From an uncultured Dorea sp. (lineage in GTDB: Bacteria > Bacillota > Clostridia > Lachnospirales > Lachnospiraceae): a stretch of DNA of 40,008 nucleotides. Under the pieces are notes generated by a model. That model was not told the DNA's origin, ran no database searches, and saw only the letters and a list, made by a program, of their open reading frames with translations. This document shows, piece after piece, positions 1 to 7,024 of this stretch. The stretch lies in contig CAPEBR010000035.1 of assembly GCA_948602995.1 (NCBI GenBank), positions 1 through 40,008 of the forward strand, given 5' to 3'. A program made the translations under genes and the position numbers. Each line of letters starts with the position of its first letter. Position 1 is the stretch's first letter.

Positions 1-39
1 CAGAACACGCACTTATTCGTCATTTTTGCAAGAGGGCGG

Positions 40-68
40 TTGATATAAAGAATGGTATAAAGTATAAT
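40..68 (+). promoter_or_regulatory. sigma-A-type promoter for the kinase/regulator pair
   Basis: A TTGATA -35 box at 40-45 and a perfect TATAAT -10 box at 63-68 are separated by 17 bases. They sit 36 bases upstream of the kinase start codon at 105. The first 39 bases of the window show no recognisable gene end. Confidence 0.65.
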
Positions 69-104
69 TAGGGGAGTAAATATCAAAAGAAGGAATATAT
101 TGAA

Positions 105-1400
105 ATGCTGCTATCTTTTTTTCGGCTTTCCCTTGCTATTCGCAATGTATGGCCCAGGCATATGAACTTCAAAGCGTTTAGTGTGCTTTATATACTGCTG
201 TTGGCTGCCGGAATGCCTGTAACACTCTTCGCCTGTGTTCCATACGGTCTGTTCGGTATTTTGGCGGCGGTATGTATTTATGGGTTGATTACCTGCCGAG
301 ACACCGCACCACAGAATGTTTTTATGGGCATAATCGGATGTGTGCTTGCCGTTATGACAGAGAATTTGCTGACAATCTTTCTTTATACACTGATCCCCTC
401 ACCTTTATCAAATCAGTGGTATTTTTTTTTCGGCATCAGTTTGATCTATATTTTTCTGTTTTATTGGATCACGCTGCTTTTCGGCAAGCTGCTGAAAAAA
501 GTATTCTTGTCTGGCAAAGGTATTTTGCGCCTTTCGCAGACGTGGTATGTGATAGACGCCATATTACTGCTCCTTATCACCATCTATCTGTTCGATAATT
601 TAATTCCAGGACAGAACGGCTCTATCGGCAGAATGATATACAATAATGCCTTACATATTTCGGGATATCTGCTTGTAATGTGTTTTTTACTTCTGGCTAT
701 GCGCCGCTCCTATCTGGAACAGATACAGACCGAAGCAAAGCAGAAAGCCTTGCAGGACTTACAGGACTACACCCGGAATTTAGAAGCTATGTATAACGGC
801 CTTCGCTCCTTTAAGCATGATTATGTTAATATCCTGCTCTCTCTTTCCGGCTATATTGAAGATGGTGATATGGATAGATTAAAAAATTTTTTTGAAAGCA
901 AAATCTTCCCAACAAAGAATCTGATCACGAGGGGAGATTATAAGCTGAACCAGCTTAGCAACATCGGTGTGCTGGAAATCAAAAGCCTGCTCTCTGCAAA
1001 AATGATTTACGCCCATGAATCGGGGATTGATATCACCATTGATATTCCCGACAAAGTGGAAAGTTTTCTGATAGACACGGTAGACCTTGCCAGAATACTG
1101 GGAATATTTTTAGACAATGCGATTGAAGCCACTTTGGAGACAGAACAGCCGCAAATAGGCTTAAATATTATCCAAAATAAAGCTGGCGTATCAATCATCA
1201 TAAGCAACTGTTTTCGGGATAACGGTGTAATGCTGCATAACTTAAAGCGAAAAGGCTTTAGCACAAAAGTCGGGCATCAAGGAATCGGGCTTTGGAACGC
1301 CCAGAAAATCATCAGTTCTTATGACAATGTGCTACTTGAAACGACAATGCAATGCTGCTGTTTCATGCAGCATATAGAACTTACTGACAGAAAGGAATGA
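105..1400 (+). CDS. AgrC-like membrane sensor histidine kinase (GHKL family)
   Basis: Sensor kinase of a two-component system. The first roughly 205 residues are a multi-pass membrane sensor with hydrophobic segments near 25-62, 75-97, 107-127, 148-164 and 183-199. A cytoplasmic kinase follows: the phospho-accepting His238 lies in an FKHDY motif, the N-box is ILGIFLDNAIEA at 331-342, and the glycine-rich ATP-lid motif GHQGIGLWN is at 390-398. This matches the AgrC/quorum-sensing kinase architecture, in which the membrane domain usually binds a secreted peptide. The start ATG follows an AGAAGGAA ribosome site. Six bases separate its stop from the LytTR regulator, so the two form an operon. No AgrB or AgrD peptide gene is visible downstream; one could lie off the left edge. 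The specific signal is unknown. Confidence 0.9.
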   Translation: MLLSFFRLSLAIRNVWPRHMNFKAFSVLYILLLAAGMPVTLFACVPYGLFGILAAVCIYGLITCRDTAPQNVFMGIIGCVLAVMTENLLTIFLYTLIPSPLSNQWYFFFGISLIYIFLFYWITLLFGKLLKKVFLSGKGILRLSQTWYVIDAILLLLITIYLFDNLIPGQNGSIGRMIYNNALHISGYLLVMCFLLLAMRRSYLEQIQTEAKQKALQDLQDYTRNLEAMYNGLRSFKHDYVNILLSLSGYIEDGDMDRLKNFFESKIFPTKNLITRGDYKLNQLSNIGVLEIKSLLSAKMIYAHESGIDITIDIPDKVESFLIDTVDLARILGIFLDNAIEATLETEQPQIGLNIIQNKAGVSIIISNCFRDNGVMLHNLKRKGFSTKVGHQGIGLWNAQKIISSYDNVLLETTMQCCCFMQHIELTDRKE

Positions 1401-1406
1401 CATCAT

Positions 1407-2126
1407 ATGCTGGACATCTTTGTATGCGAAGACAATGCCGCACAGCGGCGGACTGTTGTAAATATCATTCAAAATACCGTTCTGATAGAAGAATTAGATA
1501 TGCAGCTTACTTTAGATACAGGAGACCCTTATATGTTGTTGGAAAAAGTCAAGACCAGCCAGAACACAGGCATTTATTTCCTTGATATTGACTTGAACAG
1601 CAACATGAATGGAATGAAGCTGGCACAGCAAATCAGATTGTATGACCCCCGTGGTTTCATCATATTCATAACAGCACATTCAGAACTGAGCTATATGACT
1701 TTTCAGTATCGGGTAGAGGCGATGGACTTTGTATTAAAAGACAACCCTGCCGAAGCGAAAGTGAAACTCAGAGAATGTCTGTTAAATGCAATGGAACGAC
1801 ATACGCTCCAAACCAACAAGACACATAAAGTCTATACCCTTGAAGTTGGCGGACGAAAAATCAGCGTAGATTATGAGGATATTTTATTTTTTGAAACTTC
1901 CAGCAATATCCATAAAGTCATTCTCCATGCAAAAGACCGCCAGATTGAATTTCCCAGCACCTTAAAAGAACTAACAGGCGTATTGGACGGCAATTTTGTG
2001 CGCTGCCATCGGGCATTTTTGGTAAACAAAAATAATATAAAAGAAGTTGACACTAAAAATCGAATCATCCATTTTGCCAACGGAGAAACTTGCTTGATGT
2101 CCACACGCATGATGAAAGGGCTTTAA
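1407..2126 (+). CDS. AgrA-like LytTR response regulator
   Basis: DNA-binding response regulator partnered with the adjacent AgrC-like kinase. The receiver domain occupies about residues 1-125, with acidic residues E8/D9, a phospho-acceptor Asp60 in YFLDIDL and a switch-region lysine near 111. The LytTR DNA-binding domain runs from about 142 to 238. By recall the protein aligns closely with staphylococcal AgrA, including the FITAHSEL and EAMDFVLKD stretches. A cysteine in the RCHRAF motif (Cys200) sits where AgrA has a redox-active cysteine. Its length of 239 aa is normal for the family. Its targets cannot be read from the sequence; regulation of the neighbouring island is possible but unproven. 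Confidence 0.9.
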   Translation: MLDIFVCEDNAAQRRTVVNIIQNTVLIEELDMQLTLDTGDPYMLLEKVKTSQNTGIYFLDIDLNSNMNGMKLAQQIRLYDPRGFIIFITAHSELSYMTFQYRVEAMDFVLKDNPAEAKVKLRECLLNAMERHTLQTNKTHKVYTLEVGGRKISVDYEDILFFETSSNIHKVILHAKDRQIEFPSTLKELTGVLDGNFVRCHRAFLVNKNNIKEVDTKNRIIHFANGETCLMSTRMMKGL

Positions 2127-2180
2127 AGAAATTTTCAATACTATCATCTTCACATTATAATTGCATTATTTCATAAAGGT

Positions 2181-2204
2181 AAGGGTGAGTTTTCCCCCAC
2201 CCTT
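2181..2204 (+). terminator. weak stem-loop after the two-component operon
   Basis: AAGGGTG at 2181-2187 pairs with CACCCTT at 2198-2204 across a 10-base loop, 55 bases after the regulator stop. There is no strong T-run, so termination is only suggested. Confidence 0.35.
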
Positions 2205-2217
2205 GTCTAATTCCTGC

Positions 2218-2457
2218 TTATTTTCTGCTCTGCCCCTTCTTCAAACTCCGAGGTGCCGTTGCCGCGAACGGGAACTGGAGCTCATCATAAAAACCACCCA
2301 TCTGCCCCAGCGCCTCAATCAGCGATGTAAAACAGACCGGCTCCGCTATGTACTGATGATACAGCCGTCCATCCTGCCGCTTCACACTATTCAACTCCAG
2401 GCAAAAAGCCACGACGTTGGGACTATGAAAAATCCTTCCCTCTCCTGCTTCACTCAC
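2218..2457 (-). CDS. small hypothetical protein, possibly mobile-element cargo
   Basis: A 79-aa reading frame opens with GTG at 2457 behind a GGGAGC sequence. Its stretch from about 15 to 65 has the composition of a real, compact cytoplasmic protein, with motifs such as LYHQYI and ALGQMGGFYDEL. I do not recognise the family. The four-base GTGA overlap with the tiny frame at 2454-2540 suggests translational coupling or one broken gene. It lies downstream of the integrase on the same strand and could be a leftover of an integrated element. It may be a 3' fragment of a longer gene. Confidence 0.35.
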   Translation of the reverse strand: MSEAGEGRIFHSPNVVAFCLELNSVKRQDGRLYHQYIAEPVCFTSLIEALGQMGGFYDELQFPFAATAPRSLKKGQSRK

Positions 2458-2550
2458 CTTGCCAGCTCCCTTCTATATAATAGCTTTATGTATTCTAATT
2501 CACTCACCTTGTCAGCTCCCTTCTTAATAGCTTTATGCATCCTAACTTTT
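2451..2550. repeat. two adjacent direct repeats of about 50 bp
   Basis: Copy 1 (2451-2500) and copy 2 (2501-2550) both begin CACTCACCTTG and share CAGCTCCCTTCT and AATAGCTTTATG, with small substitutions and indels. They lie between the small ORF and the integrase stop. They resemble a short duplication or recombinase-generated repeat. Confidence 0.7.
2454..2540 (-). CDS. 28-aa frame overlapping the small hypothetical gene
   Basis: ATG at 2540 opens a 28-codon frame whose TGA overlaps the GTG start of the next frame. It is built from the direct repeats at 2451-2550, so a KVSE-type motif recurs at the junction. No convincing ribosome site is seen. It may be a coupling leader or simply repeat-derived. 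Confidence 0.2.
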   Translation of the reverse strand: MHKAIKKGADKVSELEYIKLLYRRELAR

Positions 2551-2573
2551 CGCAGAGTGCCCCACTCTACGAA
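2549..2573. repeat. GTAGAGTGGGGC stem-loop element, copy 1
   Basis: An inverted repeat of TTCGCAGAGTG with CACTCTACGAA around a CCC loop; one stem pair is mismatched. Its reverse complement closely matches the core of the perfect stem-loop at 4389-4425. The two copies bracket the integrase and the remnant region. Confidence 0.55.
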
Positions 2574-2624
2574 GCAAATTAAATACTGCCCGGTTTTACA
2601 AGCATTTCCTAATACACTGACCAT

Positions 2625-3782
2625 TTATCTGACGGCTAATAGTTCCGAAAGACGCTGCATATTTTCCTGCTTCAGCCGCATTGACGGATGAACGTAACGA
2701 TTCATCGTAATATTCACACTGGCATGTCCAAGAATTTCACTTAAGCTCTTAACATCAAAGCCCAGTTCCACGCATCTTGTAGCAAATGTGTGGCGAAGTG
2801 CATGGTAATTGGCATCTTCGATCTCACAGCGTTTCAGAAGCCTTTTAAAATGATTCTGCATAGTACGCGGCTCAATCCATTTCGTATCACTTCCAGTCAG
2901 GAAATATCCTGACATAGTCGGTCTGTCCATAATCAAAGAATGAATAACCTGAACCAGCTCATCCGGAAGAGGAATCGTCCGTATCGAGCATTGGCTCTTG
3001 GGGGTCGTAACAATAATTTTCGTTCTAGATCCACCCTCTTCGTCCGCACCCTCCGTCTGAATCCGCTGCATGGTCTGATGAATATGAATCGTCTTCTCCG
3101 GCAGAGAAATGTCCTCCCACCTAAGAGCACACATCTCTCCAACCCGGATACCAGTAAAGAGACAAATAAGAATTCCGATATTCTGTATACTTTGATCACC
3201 CTGAATATAATCACATATCACCTGCTGCTCATTAAGAGTCAGCACCCGCATTCTCCTCGCAGACTGCTTCACCGTAACAGCCCTCGTATCACAAGGAACC
3301 GGTATCTTTCTCCCCGCGCAAAAACGAAAAATACTTCTGATCAGCGACAACGTGTCCGACACCGTCTTGGCAGACAGCCCACTTCCTTTATCACCACCCG
3401 AAGTAAGCAGCTTCATACAATACGTCTCCAGCACATCCTGCGTAATCTCGGAAAAATAACTCTCTCCAAGCTCCGGACGTATATATGAGTTCCATAGATT
3501 CTGATATTTGCGATAAGTGGATTCCTTCGTCAGCGGCTTTATATGACAAAACCACTCCTCCGTAAGACTATAGAAATAAGACGATTCCCCCTGATACGGC
3601 AGATCCATTGCCGAAAGATTCAACGATTGGAGCGCATCTGTAAGCTTCAGCCGCGCTTCCTTGTAAGAATGACCATACACATACCCGTACACAGCCTTCC
3701 CTTCCACAGACCGATGCTTAATATACCGTCCCTCCCATCTGCCATCCTTCCTCTTATAAATATTCTCTCCTCTTTTAGACAT
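2625..3782 (-). CDS. tyrosine recombinase / phage-type integrase
   Basis: Site-specific tyrosine recombinase of 385 aa. An N-terminal SAM-like core-binding domain spans about 70-165 and the catalytic domain about 175-380. Catalytic residues are visible: Arg213 in TGIRVGE, a likely Lys262, His327 and Arg330 in HALRH, His353 in LGHAS, and nucleophile Tyr363 in NRYVHPS. The start is set at the ATG at 3782, preceded by an ideal AAAGGAGG site. The frame stays open a further 21 codons upstream, but that extension reads through a palindromic repeat and is unlikely to be translated. No intact phage or conjugation genes lie nearby, so it is either the survivor of a decayed integrative element or a resident recombinase acting on local repeats. 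Function as a recombinase is well supported; its attachment site is not seen. Confidence 0.92.
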   Translation of the reverse strand: MSKRGENIYKRKDGRWEGRYIKHRSVEGKAVYGYVYGHSYKEARLKLTDALQSLNLSAMDLPYQGESSYFYSLTEEWFCHIKPLTKESTYRKYQNLWNSYIRPELGESYFSEITQDVLETYCMKLLTSGGDKGSGLSAKTVSDTLSLIRSIFRFCAGRKIPVPCDTRAVTVKQSARRMRVLTLNEQQVICDYIQGDQSIQNIGILICLFTGIRVGEMCALRWEDISLPEKTIHIHQTMQRIQTEGADEEGGSRTKIIVTTPKSQCSIRTIPLPDELVQVIHSLIMDRPTMSGYFLTGSDTKWIEPRTMQNHFKRLLKRCEIEDANYHALRHTFATRCVELGFDVKSLSEILGHASVNITMNRYVHPSMRLKQENMQRLSELLAVR

Positions 3783-3807
3783 GACAAAATGCCTCCTTTC
3801 ATGAACT

Positions 3808-3866
3808 TTTGGGGACGGGGCATTTTTAAAAATGCCCCGTCCCAAATTGAAAATGCCCTGTCCCCA
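3808..3866. repeat. GTGHF palindrome, copy 1, plus an adjoining half copy
   Basis: A near-perfect palindrome at 3808-3846 has arms GGGGACGGGGCATTTTT and AAAAATGCCCCGTCCC; one arm has lost a G/C. A degenerate second half, AAAATGCCCTGTCCCC, follows at 3850-3865. This is the only copy in the window not used as the 3' end of a gene. It lies about 25 bases upstream of the integrase start. Confidence 0.9.
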
Positions 3867-4030
3867 CTTGCGTCTTGTTTACAAGCAAGTACTTCATTAT
3901 CTGTCTATGAAATTAGGATCGTCTAGAGTTCGTTAGAAAATCCCTGCCTATGGTAAATTTACAGGGAGATGTATGGTGGTTATTAAACGCAAAAAATACC
4001 CAAGGGTCTATGTAAGAGACTCGGGTATCT

Positions 4031-4246
4031 CTAAAATAGTGTGAATCTTTGTGTTAACATTAAAAATGCTAACGACGCGCAAAGCTCATAGATATCCTCA
4101 TACATTCTCCGAAATTCCGGATAGTTCACATACAATTCCTCCACAATCTGCGGTTCATCTGAACTAAGGAATGCGAGCCATGCGTCCATCCTGCCTCTGA
4201 TACCTCTATTGTACAGTTGAATCCGAAAAATGCCGTTACTGTTCAC
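4031..4246 (-). pseudogene. remnant of a PD-(D/E)XK nuclease-family transposase
   Basis: A 71-aa frame contains a stretch resembling the helical C-terminal part of PD-(D/E)XK nuclease-family transposase proteins common in gut clostridia, around MDAWLAFLSS and YPEFRRMYEDIYELC. The nuclease core that should precede it is missing, and the C-terminus runs into unrelated residues. I judge this a fragment from memory of the family, not from an alignment. It lies between two copies of the GTGHF palindrome (3808-3846 and 4431-4468). Confidence 0.45.
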
Positions 4247-4367
4247 ACAGGTCTGTGCATTTACTGCACAGACCGTAAGAAAGTGATTCAGGAGTGAGCA
4301 AATCCCATTCGCGGAGCAAATTTTAGATGGATTTGCGAATGTTACTGGTCACGGAGTGAACAGTAAC
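4235..4367. other. nested inverted-repeat element, possibly a structured RNA or MITE-like unit
   Basis: The outer arms GTTACTGTTCAC (4235-4246) and GTGAACAGTAAC (4356-4367) are perfect 12-base inverted repeats. Inside lies a perfect 10-base hairpin, GGTCTGTGCA/TGCACAGACC at 4250-4274 with loop TTTAC. A second pairing joins CAAATCC with GGATTTG, next to the pair ATTCGC/GCGAAT. The layout is a multi-branched fold. No open frame explains it. The rest of 3867-4430 outside the remnant shows only weak hairpins near 3866-3890 and 3999-4028. Confidence 0.5.
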
Positions 4368-4388
4368 AAAATGTATTGATACCAATTA

Positions 4389-4425
4389 AAAAAATTCGTA
4401 GAGTGGGGCGCTCTACGAATTTTTT
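4389..4425. terminator. perfect stem-loop, GTAGAGTGGGGC element copy 2
   Basis: A perfect 15-bp stem, AAAAAATTCGTAGAG (4389-4403) with CTCTACGAATTTTTT (4411-4425), encloses a 7-base loop. The A-run and T-run make it a plausible bidirectional rho-independent terminator. The core is related to the stem-loop at 2549-2573. Confidence 0.6.
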
Positions 4426-4430
4426 ATCAA

Positions 4431-4468
4431 TTGGGGACGGGGTAATTTTAAAAATACCCCGTCCCCAA
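4431..4468. repeat. GTGHF palindrome, copy 2 (GTGYF variant)
   Basis: A 38-bp palindrome of the form TTGGGGACGGGGTA... with one mismatch near its centre. It supplies the last six codons and the TAA stop of the leftward gene ending at 4448. It carries TA instead of CA before the T-run, so the tail reads LGTGYF. The copy at 5708-5744 shares this variant. Confidence 0.95.
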
Positions 4469-5596
4469 CTGCAGCAGTCTCATTCCTTCCGGATAAGCCG
4501 CCACCGTCCCATCGTTATAATACGCAACTCCCTTTTCGCTGTAAAACACCGGATTATCCCCTGACACTTCTATAAACATCAAGTTGGTCAAATTTTCAAA
4601 TGCACCTTCCCCAATATACGTAATGTTAGCCGGTATATACAGTTCAAAGACATCCCCCTCCATTCCATCGAATGCCCCTTTCTCAATTCCGACACAATTT
4701 TCATAACCAGGGAGGCAAAGGAATCCATCAAAAACTGCCTCTATACTCCCAGTACAGCCGACAATATGTCCAAGATCATTTGACTGAAAGCCCGGGAATT
4801 CCCTCCAGCCCGCATACAGCTTCAGACCTTTACACCCCTCCTCTAATTTGGAAAATGGTATCGAACATTCTGCATCCACATACCAGCCGTCAAATAATTT
4901 CCCCAGTCTTGTTGGAGTCTCCAGTGTCTCCAGTGTAAATGCCGCCGGATCCACTGATATTTCCGCAACTTCCGGCACACCGCCATTTCCATAAGCTGAC
5001 ACACTAAGCATCTCCGGAAGCATCTCCTCTGCCTCCTTGTCCCCTGGCACTTTATCAACAGCAATCGCATTCTCTGCCACTCTGTCCATAGAGATGCCCC
5101 TGACAGTATCTGTCATCCCACTCCCTTCTTCAAGAGCGGAACATGTCCCCACACCATCATCTGTCTTAAGCCCTGCATCCCGTTCCACAACATTCTTCTT
5201 CACCCTTCCTGAAGGAACTGCCGGAATTATATCCCTATACGAACTAAATGTCTTAGGAACCTTCCGCACCTTCACCCCACGAACCATGTCCGATACATCC
5301 TTCGGGAAAATGATTGCGCTCATATCCATCTTCCCCACTGGAATTGCCCTGACACCTGCTCCTTCAAAAGCCATTCCCACATCTTTCGTCCTGCCAAAAA
5401 GGCTGTCTGCACACCTGTCACTCCATGCAAAGCCCACTGCCCCGCCTAATGTCTGATACCTTTCGCCACTATACTTTGCGCTTACTCCAAGCACAATAAC
5501 ACCAGCAGCCACAATCAGGCATCTGCAGATAATCTCCCATGACAGTCCCCTGCCATATCCTCTCCGTACTCTTAACGCCTCAAATACCTCTTCCAT
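4448..5596 (-). CDS. membrane-anchored repeat protein with BspA-like LRR, paralogue A
   Basis: Predicted cell-surface protein of 382 aa. A short cytoplasmic N-terminus is followed by one membrane helix at about 22-42, then a low-complexity external spacer to about 200. A Listeria-Bacteroides (Flg_new-like) repeat at about 218-264 contains LFDGWYVDAE and LYAGW. A BspA-type leucine-rich segment follows at about 300-370, with IPANITYIGEGAF and a SGDNPVFYSEKG motif. The chain stops inside what would normally be a longer LRR array and ends LQLGTGYF, encoded by the palindrome, so it is probably truncated. The start is the ATG at 5596, preceded by AGAGGT; a GTG 21 bases upstream is in frame. It is a tandem duplicate of the next gene. 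Adhesion is plausible from the LRR type but not demonstrated. Confidence 0.75.
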   Translation of the reverse strand: MEEVFEALRVRRGYGRGLSWEIICRCLIVAAGVIVLGVSAKYSGERYQTLGGAVGFAWSDRCADSLFGRTKDVGMAFEGAGVRAIPVGKMDMSAIIFPKDVSDMVRGVKVRKVPKTFSSYRDIIPAVPSGRVKKNVVERDAGLKTDDGVGTCSALEEGSGMTDTVRGISMDRVAENAIAVDKVPGDKEAEEMLPEMLSVSAYGNGGVPEVAEISVDPAAFTLETLETPTRLGKLFDGWYVDAECSIPFSKLEEGCKGLKLYAGWREFPGFQSNDLGHIVGCTGSIEAVFDGFLCLPGYENCVGIEKGAFDGMEGDVFELYIPANITYIGEGAFENLTNLMFIEVSGDNPVFYSEKGVAYYNDGTVAAYPEGMRLLQLGTGYF

Positions 5597-5707
5597 AGTA
5601 ACCTCTACCCTTACCACATTCTAAAATCCCAAAAACTCTTCCTACTCCAATACAATTATATTTCATTTACTTCCCGTAGTAAAGAAACAATCCGTTTCAT
5701 TTTCAAT

Positions 5708-5744
5708 TTGGGACGGGGTATTTTTAAAAATACCCCGTCCCCAA
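5708..5744. repeat. GTGHF palindrome, copy 3 (GTGYF variant)
   Basis: A 37-bp palindrome, one G shorter in its left arm. It supplies the tail LGTGYF and TAA stop of the leftward gene ending at 5724. Because it shares the TA variant with the copy at 4431, the palindrome was probably already present when the two surface-protein genes duplicated. Confidence 0.95.
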
Positions 5745-6872
5745 CTGCAGCAGTCTCAGCCCTTCCGGATAAGCCGCCACCGTTCCGTCATTATAATACA
5801 GAATTCCCTTTTCGCTGTAAAACACTGGATTATCCCCTGATGCCTCTATAAACATCAAGTTGGTCAAGTTATCAAATGCGCCTTCTTCAATATACGTAAT
5901 GTTAGCCGGTATATACAATTCAAAGACATCCTCTTCCATTCCATCAAATGCCCCCTTCTCAATTCCAACACAATTTTCATAACCAGGAATACAGAGGAAT
6001 CCGTCAAAGACTGCCTCTATACTTCCAGTGCAACCGACAATATGTCCGAGATCATTTGACATAAATCCTGGGAATTCCTTCCAGCCCGCATACAGGTTCA
6101 GGCTCCTGCACCCCTCCTCTATCCCGGAAAATGGTATCGAACATTCTGCATCCACATACCAGCCATCAAACAATTTTCCCAGTCTTGTGGGAGTTTCCAG
6201 TGTCTCCAGTGTAAATGCCGTCGGATTCACTAATACTTCCGCAGCTTCCGGCACACCACCATTCCCATAAGCTGACACAGTAAGCATCACTGAAGGCATC
6301 TCCTCTTCCGCTTTATCTCCTGCCGCCTTATCAATCACGCCAGCATTCTCCGCCACTCTGTCCAAAGTAATACCACCGACATGATCTGTCATCCCGTTCT
6401 CCGCTCCAAGCTCGGAAAATGTCTCTGCACCGCCATCTGCCTTAATCTCCCCATCCCGTTCCACAGCATTCTCCTTCGCCCTCACAGAAGGAGCTGCCGG
6501 AACTATATCCTTATATTCATTAACTGTCTCAGGAATCTTCCGCACCTTCACCCCACGAACCATATCCGAGACATCCTTCGGGAAAATGATTCCGGTCATA
6601 TCCATCTTCCCCACTGGAATTGCTCCTATACCTGCTTCTCCAAAAGCCGTCCCCACATCTTTCGTCTTACCTAGAAGCTTCTCAATACACCCGTCACCCC
6701 ATACATATCCCGCCGCCTCGTCTGCTGTCCAATACCCATCGCCGCCATACCCCGCACTCACTCCAAGCACCATAACTCCAGCAATCACAATCAGGCATCT
6801 GCAAATAATCTCCCACGACAATCCCCTGCCATAGCCTTTCCGTACTTTTAATGCCTCAAATCCCTCTTCCAT
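5724..6872 (-). CDS. membrane-anchored repeat protein with BspA-like LRR, paralogue B
   Basis: Tandem paralogue of the gene at 4448-5596, with the same length of 382 aa and the same order: membrane helix near 22-42, variable external spacer, Flg_new-like repeat and one BspA-like LRR stretch. The spacer (about 45-200) has diverged far more than the C-terminal 180 residues, including exchange of many charged residues, as expected for exposed surface. A strong GGAGG site five bases before the ATG at 6872 fixes the start; an upstream in-frame ATG at 6893 is less likely. The protein ends LQLGTGYF from the palindrome. Non-coding sequence upstream of both genes is also similar, so the whole gene-plus-leader unit was duplicated. 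Confidence 0.75.
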   Translation of the reverse strand: MEEGFEALKVRKGYGRGLSWEIICRCLIVIAGVMVLGVSAGYGGDGYWTADEAAGYVWGDGCIEKLLGKTKDVGTAFGEAGIGAIPVGKMDMTGIIFPKDVSDMVRGVKVRKIPETVNEYKDIVPAAPSVRAKENAVERDGEIKADGGAETFSELGAENGMTDHVGGITLDRVAENAGVIDKAAGDKAEEEMPSVMLTVSAYGNGGVPEAAEVLVNPTAFTLETLETPTRLGKLFDGWYVDAECSIPFSGIEEGCRSLNLYAGWKEFPGFMSNDLGHIVGCTGSIEAVFDGFLCIPGYENCVGIEKGAFDGMEEDVFELYIPANITYIEEGAFDNLTNLMFIEASGDNPVFYSEKGILYYNDGTVAAYPEGLRLLQLGTGYF

Positions 6873-6986
6873 AGTAACCTCCACTTCCACCATATCCTGA
6901 CACCCAAAAGTCTTCTCCTTCCGATTTCAATACAATTATATTTCACATTCTGTCCATAGTAAAGAAACAATTCGTTTCATTTTCAA

Positions 6987-7024
6987 TTGGGGACGGGGCA
7001 TTTTTAAAAATGCCCCGTCCCCAA
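6987..7024. repeat. GTGHF palindrome, copy 4
   Basis: A perfect 38-bp palindrome without a loop. It provides LGTGHF and the TAA stop of the leftward glycosyltransferase ending at 7004. The intact paralogue at 9210-11210 has no palindrome and a different natural C-terminus. Confidence 0.97.

Noticed and set aside
2161..2691. 176-aa rightward frame
   Set aside because: It spans direct repeats and a stem-loop and is antisense to the integrase end, with no family resemblance or ribosome site.
2625..3845. Long integrase start at 3845
   Set aside because: The extra 21 codons are palindrome read-through, while the ATG at 3782 has an ideal ribosome site.
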